A stretch of 64,000 nucleotides of DNA from Blastobasis lacticolella. Its lineage: Eukaryota; Arthropoda; Insecta; Lepidoptera; Blastobasidae. The stretch covers positions 2,120,501 through 2,184,500 of the forward strand of contig LR990050.1 of the NCBI GenBank assembly GCA_905147135.1, read 5' to 3'. The first letter of the stretch is position 1. Each line of letters starts with the position of its first letter. Shown piece by piece: positions 21,960-33,800 of the stretch. Under the pieces are notes generated by a model. That model was given only the letters and a program-made list of their open reading frames with translations. It did not search any database and had not been told where the DNA came from. The position numbers and the translations under genes are program-made.

Positions 21960-24174
21960 AACTTGAAAGTACAATTTCCCCTCACAAAGTTGGTTTTCTG
22001 TGTGAAACAAAGGGCCCAAAGGGATTATTATCATTTTGGCACTCAAATTGTTTAGTATTTTTCTATTGAATACTTTACATGCAATACATTTAAACTAGCA
22101 GTAGGCTTATAATAATAACCCCTGTAATTACAACATACGCACAACGATCATTTTCAGTGAAATAAATTGTCTTTCCTACTACCTACTTAATTCAATTACT
22201 TAGTAGGTACTTAATTAGCTAATACTCTTTCAGTGAAAGTGGCAATCTCAACATTGTCGAGATGAATACTTTGGTCGTGTTGAGCAATTCCTGGTTTCAT
22301 TATCAGGTTCATCAGGATGGTTTTCTTTCTTTTCAAAATAAAATCGATTGAACCAAATGTTGACCTAAAGCGAAGTTCCGTTGCTTACTCTAAGTTTATT
22401 TATGCTCGATTTCACTAAACTTAGGCCACGCCTAAGTTATTTAGGATTTGCCTAACGAAAAAATAATGCACGAACCTTATAAATAGGTGAGATCTGGGGA
22501 TCTGAAAAGCCCACATTAGTGTTTTATATAATGATTCTTATTAATATGATTTTTGCCGCCTAAATGCTTAGGAATTTCTTAAGGCGTCAACTTAAGTGTC
22601 GCCTAAGGTGTGCAAGAATAAACCACGGCCGTTGGGATACACGTGTTCTTGAGTGGAGACCATGTTTGGGCAATCGATAAATTGTAGATATCAACTCTAA
22701 CGATTGTCCAAAACTTAGGCACAGAGCGACGCGGATTCACCACGAACGGATTGCCGTCACGGTCTCTACTGATGAAGTCTACAATTATGTATATACTATA
22801 CATATATATTTTTTTGCTTATGTACAGTTTTCAACAAGGGACGAATTATCACAGGAAAGTGTAAGTATTTTGTGGACCTGTGCAAGGGATATTGATAATT
22901 AAATTTAACAAATCTTTGTACAAGTAAATCGAATAAAAGGGAAACAAATCCAAAAGGCAACAAATAGTCGACTTTACGACCATATTCCGCGGAAATAAAA
23001 TTGTTAACGAACGAATAATTGCAAGTACTATTAATACATAAAAATTTAAATCCATAATTTACTTACCATAACATTAATTTGCATAACAAATATTATTAGA
23101 ATCCTTAAAATGAAAATAATGTACACTCACAGGCAGAAATAGTGGTTATCGAAAAATTGTAAGTGATACTTGTGGTATCCATATTTCGATGCAGGTACGA
23201 TTATCATGATTTGTATTCTAAAGTTATTAGGTGTATTCTAAAGGCTTTTCTGTTCATGGATTTTAATAATTATACGTTTGAAATAGGTCTATGCATTTTA
23301 AATTATGGATTTTTAACAATTAACATAAGTAACTTGCCCAAATGCAAATTAAGTTAGAAAGTTAACTTAAAGCTTGCACTTGTACCTACGTATGGTAATT
23401 TTTATGCATGTAATGTAACTTTCTGTCGATGTGTCATAACATATACCTATTGTCTAATATTAACTTTAATTAGGTAATTAACTCTTTACTAACCAGTTTG
23501 TGAAAAACAAGAACTGCTTATGTATTCAATTGTAAAGAACAATAAAAATTTGAACTTGGAAAAATATAAAGTCGGAAAATGTATTGGTAGATAATATCTA
23601 CCGCCAATATCTGTAAGTAGACAATATCTAAGTAAATTAGGCTGCGATTATCTTAAATAACATTGTCTTAAACTAAAACTTGACTAATAGGTAACTCGAA
23701 TTACACCTATGATCCGCAAACAACCATATTTCTTCTTGTTTAGTGTTCCAAATCGTAGACCCATTTATAATCACCCGAACAAACACACTGTATTTTTCGT
23801 CACATAAAATCTGAAACCAGACTCTACTTCCATATCAATAACAATCATTGTCTTTTGTATGTACAAAACTGTAGAAAAATGTACGGCGGTGCGCTTCATA
23901 GCGTCCGAAGTAGTACATTAGAGAATAGGATAAGGCCGGCCAAACTATGCGCACGGCCCTGCGATGCCTATGTCTTCTTCTGCTGCGGTGGCCGCCTTAG
24001 CAGATGCAAGGGGTCTTTCCTGTACCTGGGGATCGAGATTTGTTTCTTTTTATAATTTTACGAATGACAGAGATATGTATGTATGATAAGTGTGATATGT
24101 ATGTATGGTCTGACGCATTGTTACATGACACAAATTAATCAAGATCCATATTGAACACGCAACAAAGATCGCGT
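21960..24174. other. Intergenic DNA with one RTE sliver
   Basis: At 22617-22680 (+) the translation GIHVLEWRPCLGNR matches the RTE C-terminal region seen at 12484-12966. The rest, including a GC-richer patch at 23880-24020, could not be assigned. Confidence 0.4.
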
Positions 24175-24256
24175 CAAGCGGAGGACCTTGCATATACAAT
24201 CATTGTGAGAGGTCTATCTCCAGCAGTGGAATGATAGACATAGGCTGATGACGATG
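24175..24256 (+). pseudogene. RTE-type LINE 3' tip
   Basis: GAGGTCTATCTCCAGCAGTGG followed by CTGATGACGATG corresponds to the final codons and GATGAT tail of the RTE copy at 12900-12966. Confidence 0.55.
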
Positions 24257-24869
24257 TTGATAATGAAAATGACATTAGCGCTAAGCATTTAATGCGATGC
24301 CAACTTACGATTGGCGGGTGTCAAGAAAAAAATGTCTTACAATTAACGGAACAAGGAAATAGTGTGATGGGACGCTAATAATTTAAATTCATAAAACATA
24401 ACCCTCCTTTTGTCGCAAACCATTGGCGTCATTCGAACGTTTAAATTGGCTAAACACCGACATGTGGCACTCACTTTAAATTCCGAAAACCAAAACCAAT
24501 TTGTCACACGATATTATGTTAGTTTGAGTGAGCAATAAATTCCCAAAAAGGTCGAGCTTAATTACAAGGGTCACACTTGTAAGTGTAGGAAAAAATAAAA
24601 GTTCGCATTCCAAAATGTGCAATAAATTCACGCTGAGATATCGATGTAAAAACAATACCGAGAAAACGAACAAGGCTAGCCTGAGAATAAAAAAACCTAT
24701 CATAAAAACAAAAGTTTCAGATACTACATTTAAAGAAACCTGTATTCTAAGTCTTACGACTTAGGGATGCTTTTCAAATATGATATTACTCGGCAAACCC
24801 TTGACCAATTTCAGGTACGAGTCCAGACAGTTGACGCTACCAAAAATTTTAGCCAACTTAAATGCGCGA

Positions 24870-25025
24870 TAAGCTATTGGCTGATCTGAAGCGACGCAAT
24901 CGCGGGAAGCGACGGGATTGGCAGATTGCACTCCCCGCCACGAGGGATGATGCGCAGGCGTCGATTGCCATCCATAACAACCAAAACACCAAACAACACA
25001 AGCAAAGAAGAACCTTATGTTAATC
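24870..25025. promoter_or_regulatory. GC-rich, promoter-like patch without an assigned gene
   Basis: Contains two inverted CCAAT boxes (ATTGG near 24879 and 24918), several CG-rich words (GCGACGCAATCGCGGG) and GATGCGCAGGCG (about 24950), close to the NRF-1/Ewg consensus. An A/C-rich leader-like stretch and an ATG at 25017 (17-codon frame) follow. No exon was found downstream. It could equally be part of a repeat. Confidence 0.25.
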
Positions 25026-25470
25026 AGCGTAGATACTAAGATTGTAATTAGTAATTCATCTCTATTATAATTAAGTCAGCGAGATGAATCACGGGGTAGA
25101 GGGATGGGACTTCTTATTTCGGAGCGGAGCGAGGCGGCTGGACAAGCAGGAGAGCATCTATTGAGATCAGATCTTAAAGTCTAATAATGTAAAATTATAT
25201 TAAACTTTGATTTACTAATAAATTAGAGTCAGTGTATATTAGCAGCGGCGGCAAAAGTTAAGTTGATGCCTTTTATGTTTATGTATATGGTTTAGGTATT
25301 AATTGAATCGATCTGATTAATTTCATCTATAAATTTCATCAATTTCCATTTGTATTCTCACTAGTAGAGATTTTAGTAACATAGTTTAACTTAAACAAGA
25401 TGGAAAGTAAAAGTTACCTAATCAATTGCCACTTACATTCAATTTTCACTGTAATTAATAACTATGAATT

Positions 25471-25745
25471 ATCTCTGCGTGAGATAATAAGAGCACGGTA
25501 AAATTTGAACAGAATATACCGAAGCCTATGTCTATCATCATCAAATAAATTAATTAATGTGTCTGATAGATCTCTGTACGAGATCATTATGTGCTATTGT
25601 TTGATTAAATTCAACCAAAGCCTATGTATATGTATGTATTGTGTGTACGTTAACGTTCATCATCACGTTAACTCGTCCCTGTGTGAAATATCCATAATGT
25701 GGTATTATTTGAATAAAATTATACCAAACCTACCTATGTCTAATC
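25471..25745 (+). repeat. Degenerate tandem repeat, period about 100 bp
   Basis: Three diverged units begin near 25471 (ATCTCTGCGTGAGAT), 25570 (ATCTCTGTACGAGAT) and 25675 (GTCCCTGTGTGAAAT). Each is followed by a T/A-rich block and a run like CCAAAGCCTATGT. The 120-codon frame across it reflects this repeat and is not called as a gene. Confidence 0.55.
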
Positions 25746-25905
25746 TGCGACGCTTGAGAGTTTGTAATGTACTTACATTGAAATCATCATCAATGAAGAA
25801 TACTCCAAGATATATATTGTTTGGGTATATTCTACATAAATGTATGATTAACTATTATTTTATATAGAACTGAACTAGGTTACTGACCCCGATATATTGG
25901 CGAAA

Positions 25906-25931
25906 AGTCCTTTAAGTTGGCTTAAAGGACT
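25906..25931. repeat. Perfect 11-bp inverted repeat
   Basis: AGTCCTTTAAG, loop TTGG, CTTAAAGGACT, with weaker outer complementarity (GATATATTGG / CAATATC). A possible hairpin; there is no T-run or gene beside it to suggest a role. Confidence 0.5.
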
Positions 25932-27288
25932 AGTCAATATCATTAACGAATATACTTTGGTAATAACTACATCTAATAGACATAACCAACGGTTTATTCA
26001 TAATGTTATTTGGCTGTCCCAGCTTATACGACTAGTCTAAATAACGAATATACCTATAATCTATATTATTATTAGGCCAAAAGGCGTGTGAGTTGATCAA
26101 TCCCCACATGACTAGCCTAATACTGACTACCTGTTGGTAACGCGCAGCGTTAATGAGTCGAATACTTCACTGATAAGTTAGCATTTATATCGACTAATTG
26201 TTTCACATTAATTGACTTAATTAAGCTCATGTTTGATTATATGTTTTAACTATGCAAACCAAGTATGACGCTTTGACTTTCAATTATGTGAATGTAATGA
26301 TTTGATTTGAACGAACAATTGTTTAAACGATACTAATTAATTAATTAATTAATCATAATTAGACTTAATTGGGCGAAAATGGTTTTTGCAATACTGACAT
26401 GACGTTTTCCATTTTCGATAGGTATTGGCCCTAGGAATCGAATGGTCAGAATCACGAATTTCTCTATTGTCAGAAATTCTTGGTTAAAATCATAAAATAG
26501 TTTCAATCGTAAAGTCACAATTAAGTAAATAAACGTATATCTATACCTTAAACTCTACCTGTGACTTTAATTCATATTCCCGCATACCTTGACTAATTTT
26601 CAATAAATTACATTACAAGTTGACTGTAATCATCCAGACCTAATGATTGAGATGCCTAAGTAACTTCTTTCCGAACCAATTGTACTTAAATGCCTTAAAT
26701 AAAGTCATTTTCTTTAGAGGAATTGAATAAGAAATATCCACGTAAATTCTTGCAATTCAACGCATGGCATTCGAGTTTTGATAATTAGATTAAACCAATA
26801 ATTATTTGTTGGTTCACCCTAGTTGGTGCTATATTCAGTAAGATTGAGACACCACAGTTGTTGCGATCCTTCATCTCGTAAAACGTAGGGAAAAAGCTGT
26901 CCAAAGGATCCTAAATTGATAAAAAGCATATACAGGGGCCCCATATTCGGATGAAGAGTGGAGATGATTTGAATATATGTATATGATAACCTTACGGGGT
27001 TACAAAGAATGACAGCGGTATATCAAGAAATATACCTAGTTATCTTGCCAGGCCAAGGCAAGCTTAGGGAACCTTGGGGATCAAGAAAGCATCGACACCC
27101 TCCATCGTGGCAACCCTTTGGAGCACGTGAAAGGAGGCAGGAACACATTAAAAGGTCCTAGTCTGGACAAAGGTTCAGCTAGGGGACTGGCTCCTTTGTG
27201 ACCCACTTCAGGGGGCTCAACTTGCTGTCTTATAATTAAATTATATTTTTATTATATCACTCGAATCATTGCCATTGACGTAGTGGAG
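25932..27288. other. Intergenic DNA upstream of the B4GAT1-like 3' end
   Basis: Includes a (TTAA)n run at about 26336-26353 and a GC-richer segment 26935-27230 of unknown origin. No exon supported. Confidence 0.35.
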
Positions 27289-27289
27289 T

Positions 27290-27295
27290 TTTATT
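27290..27295 (-). terminator. Candidate polyadenylation signal of the B4GAT1-like gene
   Basis: AATAAA on the - strand about 395 bases after the stop codon at 27689. It is the first canonical hexamer seen; a non-canonical site nearer the stop is possible. Confidence 0.3.
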
Positions 27296-27688
27296 GCAAG
27301 TTTCTGTCATCTCATTTTACATAATACTAGAGAGGAATTAACATCACAGTTTAAGGCATTTATAAACCAATCATCGAACCCGAATCTCATAAAGTTAAAT
27401 AGACTGTCGTTGACGGTCTTTGTTCACCCATTTTATATTGTACTCACACGCGCGAGGCGTATGACCACGTTAGGTTACATGACATGTAATGAGTGACTAG
27501 ATCGACCTAGGGTCGTATCATCCATCGAACGTGAATAGCTTGAACATTCATTTAGCATCGGGAACACCTCATCGGGTGACCGTTGCTCCAGATAGCTTCA
27601 TTTAGGCACGGGACCATCTCATCAGGACACCAAGAAATCGAACTAATTTTGATATAGTAGATAACAAAATGCACAACAGGATGTGCCG

Positions 27689-27883
27689 CTATAATTGCAC
27701 ACTAGTGTATAAAAAGTACCTCGCAAAAAGCTCCCGCTTGAACGTCTCAAAGTGTTTCCTATTTCTCTGGTTCTGGCGTTCCCGCCACACGGGCCGTGAG
27801 GTCCTCGACTGCAGCCCCCAGTGGATCGTGAAGATCGGCGACAGCACCCGGAACTGGTAGCCTATCAGGAACATCTCGTACAC
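27689..27883 (-). CDS. B4GAT1: B4GAT1-like terminal exon
   Basis: Acceptor caaccctcAG at 27885-27884. 64 codons beginning [20 protein letters not shown], then [11 protein letters not shown] and a basic C-terminal helix ending in VQL and TAG. It continues directly, in sequence and phase 0, from GYGFTRNTQ of the 49538-49694 exon, as in family members. No closer copy of this exon was seen in 28-49.5 kb. Confidence 0.9.
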   Translation of the reverse strand: MYEMFLIGYQFRVLSPIFTIHWGLQSRTSRPVWRERQNQRNRKHFETFKRELFARYFLYTSVQL

Positions 27884-30800
27884 CTGAGGGTTGAGAGGAT
27901 TTGAATATAGTTTTAAATGTGATTGGACACATAAATTTCTTTAGGTGGGGATATATAAATGACAGTTCTCAGTGCGACTATAGCATATCTCAACAAACGA
28001 TGCACCACCGCGTTTCATGCTCGGCGTATCCTAGAACTTGTACAATGGAGGACTTGTTCGAGGCCAGTTCAAACGCTCAATGCGTCGCCGAATACTGGAC
28101 GAATAAAGCGTAAGTCAGAGTCTAGTCCATCGACTCGATAAGAAGAAGAAGACGGTGTAAAGTATGGGGTTTTGCCATGCAGCATTTTAAATAAGCCCTA
28201 GCCAGTCGTCATTAGGTTTCGGATTGGGCCGCGTGGTGTTTCCCCACATGTATACGTAACCTACCGGAAAAACGCACCGAGTTATGTAAATAAAGTTTTA
28301 TTTGCGTAATCTTAGTAAGACATTAAAGTAAGCGAAATAATCACAAAGGAATAGCCAGGCAGTTGCCAGCCATCTCACCTGCAGTGTTACCAGCAGTAGC
28401 TTCCAATAAAGTACGTCCGCGCTCCTAAAATAGTACGAAAATGGCTTAAAAGGTACGGTTTACCTTTTTTTCTATTTGATCGGCCTTGGGGGGGGGGTGC
28501 CAGTACGCAAAAACACGTCACAATCAACCCTTCCTTACATTGTTTTACGGTATTTTGCGGTATTTTGCGGTATTATAAGGGACCACTCCCCTCAGCAAAA
28601 TTGAGCATTTTGTAAAAACTGATAATTGATGTGGGGCAAAGTACGCCAAAGGTACGACAGTCGGCCAAAAAGTACGTAAATCGTACCAAAAGGTACGATC
28701 TGGCAACGCTGCTCACATGGTGGTAAGAGACGATGCGGCCGAACAAGCTATTCACACTAGCCTTGAAGGCGTCGATATTATAATGATCTGCGAACGCACT
28801 CGTTTTATATCACTTGAGTTCGGCAGAGTAGAATAGTAGCACAAAATTCTATAATTCTGTAACGCACTGTCCTAATTGGCAAATGTCGTATGACGGACGT
28901 TGCCCGAGAAATAGGAGTCCTCGAAAATGCTCATCGTACGACGGACGTCGCCCGACCAATAAGATGACTCAAAACCGCCCTTAGCACGACCGTTGTCAAT
29001 TAGGACAGCGCCTAAGGTGCAGGTACTGCCCAAATTGCCCAGTTTGACGGGATATCCCGAGAGCGTCGGTGGCGTAATGGCTAGTGGGTCGGCCTCGTAA
29101 GCGAGCGATACCGAATTCTGTTCGAGACTATACAAATAGAAAAGTAAAATTAGTTTTTGAATATATTCTAAAATAAGCGAGATATGAACGTTTAAAATAC
29201 CAAATTAGACAGAGCAGGCAATACACAATCGTGACGTCACGGCTGAGTATAGTCATTTAAGACGTTCGCTGACGATACGTCTCAGGGGGGAAATTTAAAT
29301 GCTGCATTGACAGTACGTCGAAAGGCGGGGTACTTTTTCTCACGAGTATGAACACTACGTCGACCGACGATAATTGCTTATAAGTAGGTATTAGGAAAAG
29401 CAATATCCACTGTCATTGTGTGAGCACTCTCGTATTTCCTCTCGTATTACGAGTTTTATAGATAGTTTTGCATAGCGTTGACGTCTCTAGACGTATTGTG
29501 GTATTAGGTTGAAATTTAGAACAAATGTGACGTTGATATTAACGTCCCATGGCGTAGTGTCGTACACACACAGAATTTAAGTAACATATGTAAGTACGTC
29601 AATCGACAGGTATCATTTAGTAAGGAACATGTTATTGCCGCACTATGGTGACAGAACAAGTGCTTAATGTAAACTCCGTTTTGCAAAACGAGACAGAGTT
29701 ATGAAAGAGTCAGTTTTTAACCGATTTAAAATTTGTTTTTAGTTTTTGTTTTAGTTATAAAGCTATTTTCATATTTTGTTCATAAATATGACATGTCCAG
29801 TATCAATCATCATCCCTATTGTGGTGGGCGATCAATTTCAACAGTAAACCGTTGCTGGCTAATGATTATGTTGACGGTTTCGAATAGTGTCTCACAAACG
29901 TATTCGTCTAGCTTTCATTTCTCCGCTAGAGTTACTTTTCGTCGTTGAACAATACGCTAAGAAATTGTGTCTAACCTAACACCACGTCCTTCATTGTGAT
30001 CATCCTGTGGTGAGATAATATATACCTATGAGATGGCATTCAAATGTATACCAAAACGTAAAATCATCGACTCACAGTCAGGATTACATAGATAATTATG
30101 CCTCATGCCTGTATCGCAGACTACCTTATCCTACAAATGGGAACACAATATAGGTAAAACGAAACATAACTTGACGGCAGTAATAAGCAATACATCTAAT
30201 CTACACATATAAATAATACATCTTAATGATGACTCAAAATTTTTCATTTTCATTTCTGGCTTGTGCCGTTTTATTAGAGCGTTAGTGTAGATATTCTGCG
30301 GTAGAGGCCAACCACCTATATATTTTTGTAATACCTCTGTTTCGCAGAATAGAGAATACATATTCAATCTCGAAATAAAAACCAAACAAAACATTAAAGA
30401 CATTTTATTTGTTTCAGCACTTTCAGCACTTAACAAGTAGGTACCTAGGACAGGTAATTGCATACAAACACAATTTAAATCAATTTGTAAATTCCATCTA
30501 ACAAACACGTAATAAAACGAAAATGTTACAGCAAACTTTTTTATTTGGAAAAGTACACAACAATATAAATATAAAGCGGTAGCCACGCCGCCGGAGTTGG
30601 CGGCCGGAGTGTATATTTACATCCCTATTTTTATCACAGACTCGCTCCGATTACAACTATGTAGTCGCACAACACGTTCGCCCTGCGTGTGCGCATAAGT
30701 AGATACACACTAAAAAGCTTAATAGATTAAATAAGATTAAAGAGAAATAAAAATTTATCACTTATGTATAATGCCGGGTCGGGAATCACACCCGAGACCA

Positions 30801-33800
30801 GTACGTGGCCACTGAACCACTCATGTCTGTCGCCACGAAACCGTAGACGAAACTGTGAAATACGTAGGTGTCAAAACGAAAAATGTAGGTTAGAGAAACT
30901 GCAGAAGTTAAAGATGTAATATGAATCAGATTACACGGATCCTTCAATAACAGAAATTTTAACTCAGGTAAGCTGGCAGCCTTAAAGTTTAAATATCGAT
31001 AACCAATGATATCAAGGTTCAGTTAATTTGAGTTGATTCGGCTGGCTGAGAAAAAACAACAAACAATTATAATATTAAGTTTTAGGTTATCGTAGGTTTT
31101 AAGACTTTAGTGGTTATTCACTACACTTTCACTTCACATATTATCGGGTTTGTTACCACGGTTAGTATTGTTTTTACCTCGATATTTCGACGCAGTTGCA
31201 TGCGTCATGGTCGTGACCATAACTAACCGTGGTAACAAATCCCATAATATGTGTAGTGAAAGTGTAAACAATACTAAGGTAAGACATTAATTAGCCTCGG
31301 AAATTGACATCCAAAAGTAACCGTGGTCGAGATGTGTTTGAGATTCTGAAAATAAACTCATGACCGATCTCAGACCCTCTGAATTTAATGGCTGATATCT
31401 CTTTTAGACTCTGAGCTCTAAGGTATGATTATACAACGCATGCATTTAACCTGCATTGTTCCTGACATGCTTGTGCTGTAGCGAAGCAATTGGCGGCAAT
31501 CCAACGATCGGCTTTCGTTAATAAAATGTCTATTGTTTGTAAAATATACTATTGCGAAAGACGTCAGAGTTGCACAAGGAATAAAAGCGGAGATGAAGAT
31601 GATCGAAGTGGAAATACCACAGTTACAGATGTTTTACTGCAGAAGTTCTATTTCAGGAAATTCCCAACGTGTGTTCTTGATGGCAACAACCACAGGTATA
31701 AAGTGATATTTAGAGAAAAACTTACATACATACATAACGTCATGCCTTTCTCCCATAAGGGTAGGCAGAGACCACATCGACCACCAAACGTAATTCATAA
31801 GCCAATTGGATCAAGCAGCATGAAGCTGAGTGGCCGGCATCAGATACATTTTAAATTAAGAATATTCTCATATTATACATTCTCCCATTCATAGTCAGCA
31901 AAAATCCTTAATCTGACTGTAATAGAACTTAGACTAGTCAGATCAGACGCCAGTGTTGTCTGTGACCCAGTCCCTTAGTGCTGCGATGTTGGTGAAGACT
32001 GTGGGTGAGAGTGGCAATGCGCAGCCGCGGGCGAAGGATACCACCCCGAATGCTGTGCCCCGGAACACCGCTGGGCCTCCGGAGTCGCCCTGGAAAGAAG
32101 AAGGATAACCAGATCATCATCATCTTAGCCAAGACATAGGCCCCTCACGCCTTCCACACCGATTGAATTTGTGCCCCTTGAATCTATTGGATTCCTTATT
32201 TACTAGGTCAAAGTACTAACCATGTACCTAAGTATAGTTTTGAAATTGGGTTGCCACAGTGAGAATCACATCCGTAAATGTTAATTGTTCATATGTTAAT
32301 TGTTCATGTTAGTTGTTCATATGAAAGCTGTAAGAATCGTAAATGTCATGGGTGACAGCTACCACTTTCACACGTTTCTAATGACTTTGGCTCGAAATAT
32401 AGTTTGGCTGAGCCACAATACAATAATTAAAAATGGAAAAGAAAAAAGCTTTGCTAGGTACAAACTTCAAAGACAGTCGTTGAAAATTTAATAAGCTGAA
32501 AGCTGAATGTGGCGAGCCGATAATAGAGCACAAAGGAACATTGGACTGATTTAAGCTGAAAATCAAACCACTTGCTGCCTTGACAAGCTCTGTTACCAGT
32601 TATTCTATAGGGTTAACAAATGCTTATTCTCTACATACCTGGCATGACGAAACCCCGCCTATGAGGAAGTGTCCACCGCAAAACATATTAGTGGTAAGCG
32701 CATCGGCGTAGGCCAGCCGACACAGCCAGTGCGGCACGACAGGCACACGGGCCTCCATCAGCATCCTGGGAATGCGACGACCTCGAGGCTGGAGAGGTAT
32801 GGAAAAAGCTATATTTTGATTTGTACATCAAAAAGGACACCTAAATATATGAAAAGGAATAATGACTGATTAAGTGGTGACTCTCTTCCTAAACCACTTC
32901 ACCCGGTGTTTGGTTCTTTTTTTATTTGGCGACGCCTTATCTCTGGGTGCATTCCCATCCGACCTTTTAATTATGATATTTTGGCTTATTCGCTTCACTT
33001 AGAGTGCAGCCGATTCGCCAGAGCCTCGTCCGTATGCCAGCAAGGGGACCACAGGCATGAACATGTAAAGTTGGCCTGGACACATAAGATAGGGGTAGGG
33101 CCTCTACGCCTCGGTCCTATGGAGTAGTTAATAATTATCATCATCAGCCTATACACCGCTGCTCTGCCTGCTGGATACAGGCCAATACAGCCTTCTGCAG
33201 CCTTTCGAAAGTCGTCAATACGACTAACGAGTTGATGTGAATACGGTGTATATGGAATCTATATGTAATCTTAACCTACTCACTACGTATATATTTGACG
33301 AAGAAGATAACGGTAATTTTCCATCAGGACGGGTTTTGTGACCCCTGGTTAAGAGACAGATGATCGTCGGAAATAGTATTTACGTGGCGGTAGTTAGATC
33401 ACTTCTCTAGCGGGATGTAGAACGGTCAGCGCCATCTACGTGCAATGCTTGCAAACTTGTGTTCGCGTACTCGTAATGTGAGTATTGTTGAGTTTCCCTA
33501 TTATAGCAATAAATGTCGCTAAAGGTAGTTTACTTCAAAGCTTATGGCTAGTGTTAAATAAGAAGAGACTTGGCGAGTCACGTTGTTCGACTTGCGCTGC
33601 ATATGATTACCTGCGCGAAATCCCCTCCACTGCCATTTGGCAAGTCTCTTCTTTCGTGACGCGGGTTATAATATACTAGGTAAGTTTATTGTTTACTTAC
33701 AGCCGTGAGACCCCACCCGGTGACAGTGAGCCGCACCAGCGGTACGGCCTGTCGGGGCTGCGGCAGCCGGATGGGGCGGATGGTACGCGAAAGGGTCAGC

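Noticed and set aside
25505..25867. 120-codon open frame on the + strand
   Set aside because: Coincides with the degenerate ~100-bp tandem repeat; composition gives no sign of a protein.
30131..30586. 151-codon open frame on the - strand
   Set aside because: AT-rich, Phe/Tyr/Leu-heavy translation without domain-like pattern; expected by chance in this base composition.
31938..32132. - strand frame starting [13 protein letters not shown]
   Set aside because: Out-of-frame reading of the last protease exon; the real frame begins GDSGGP.
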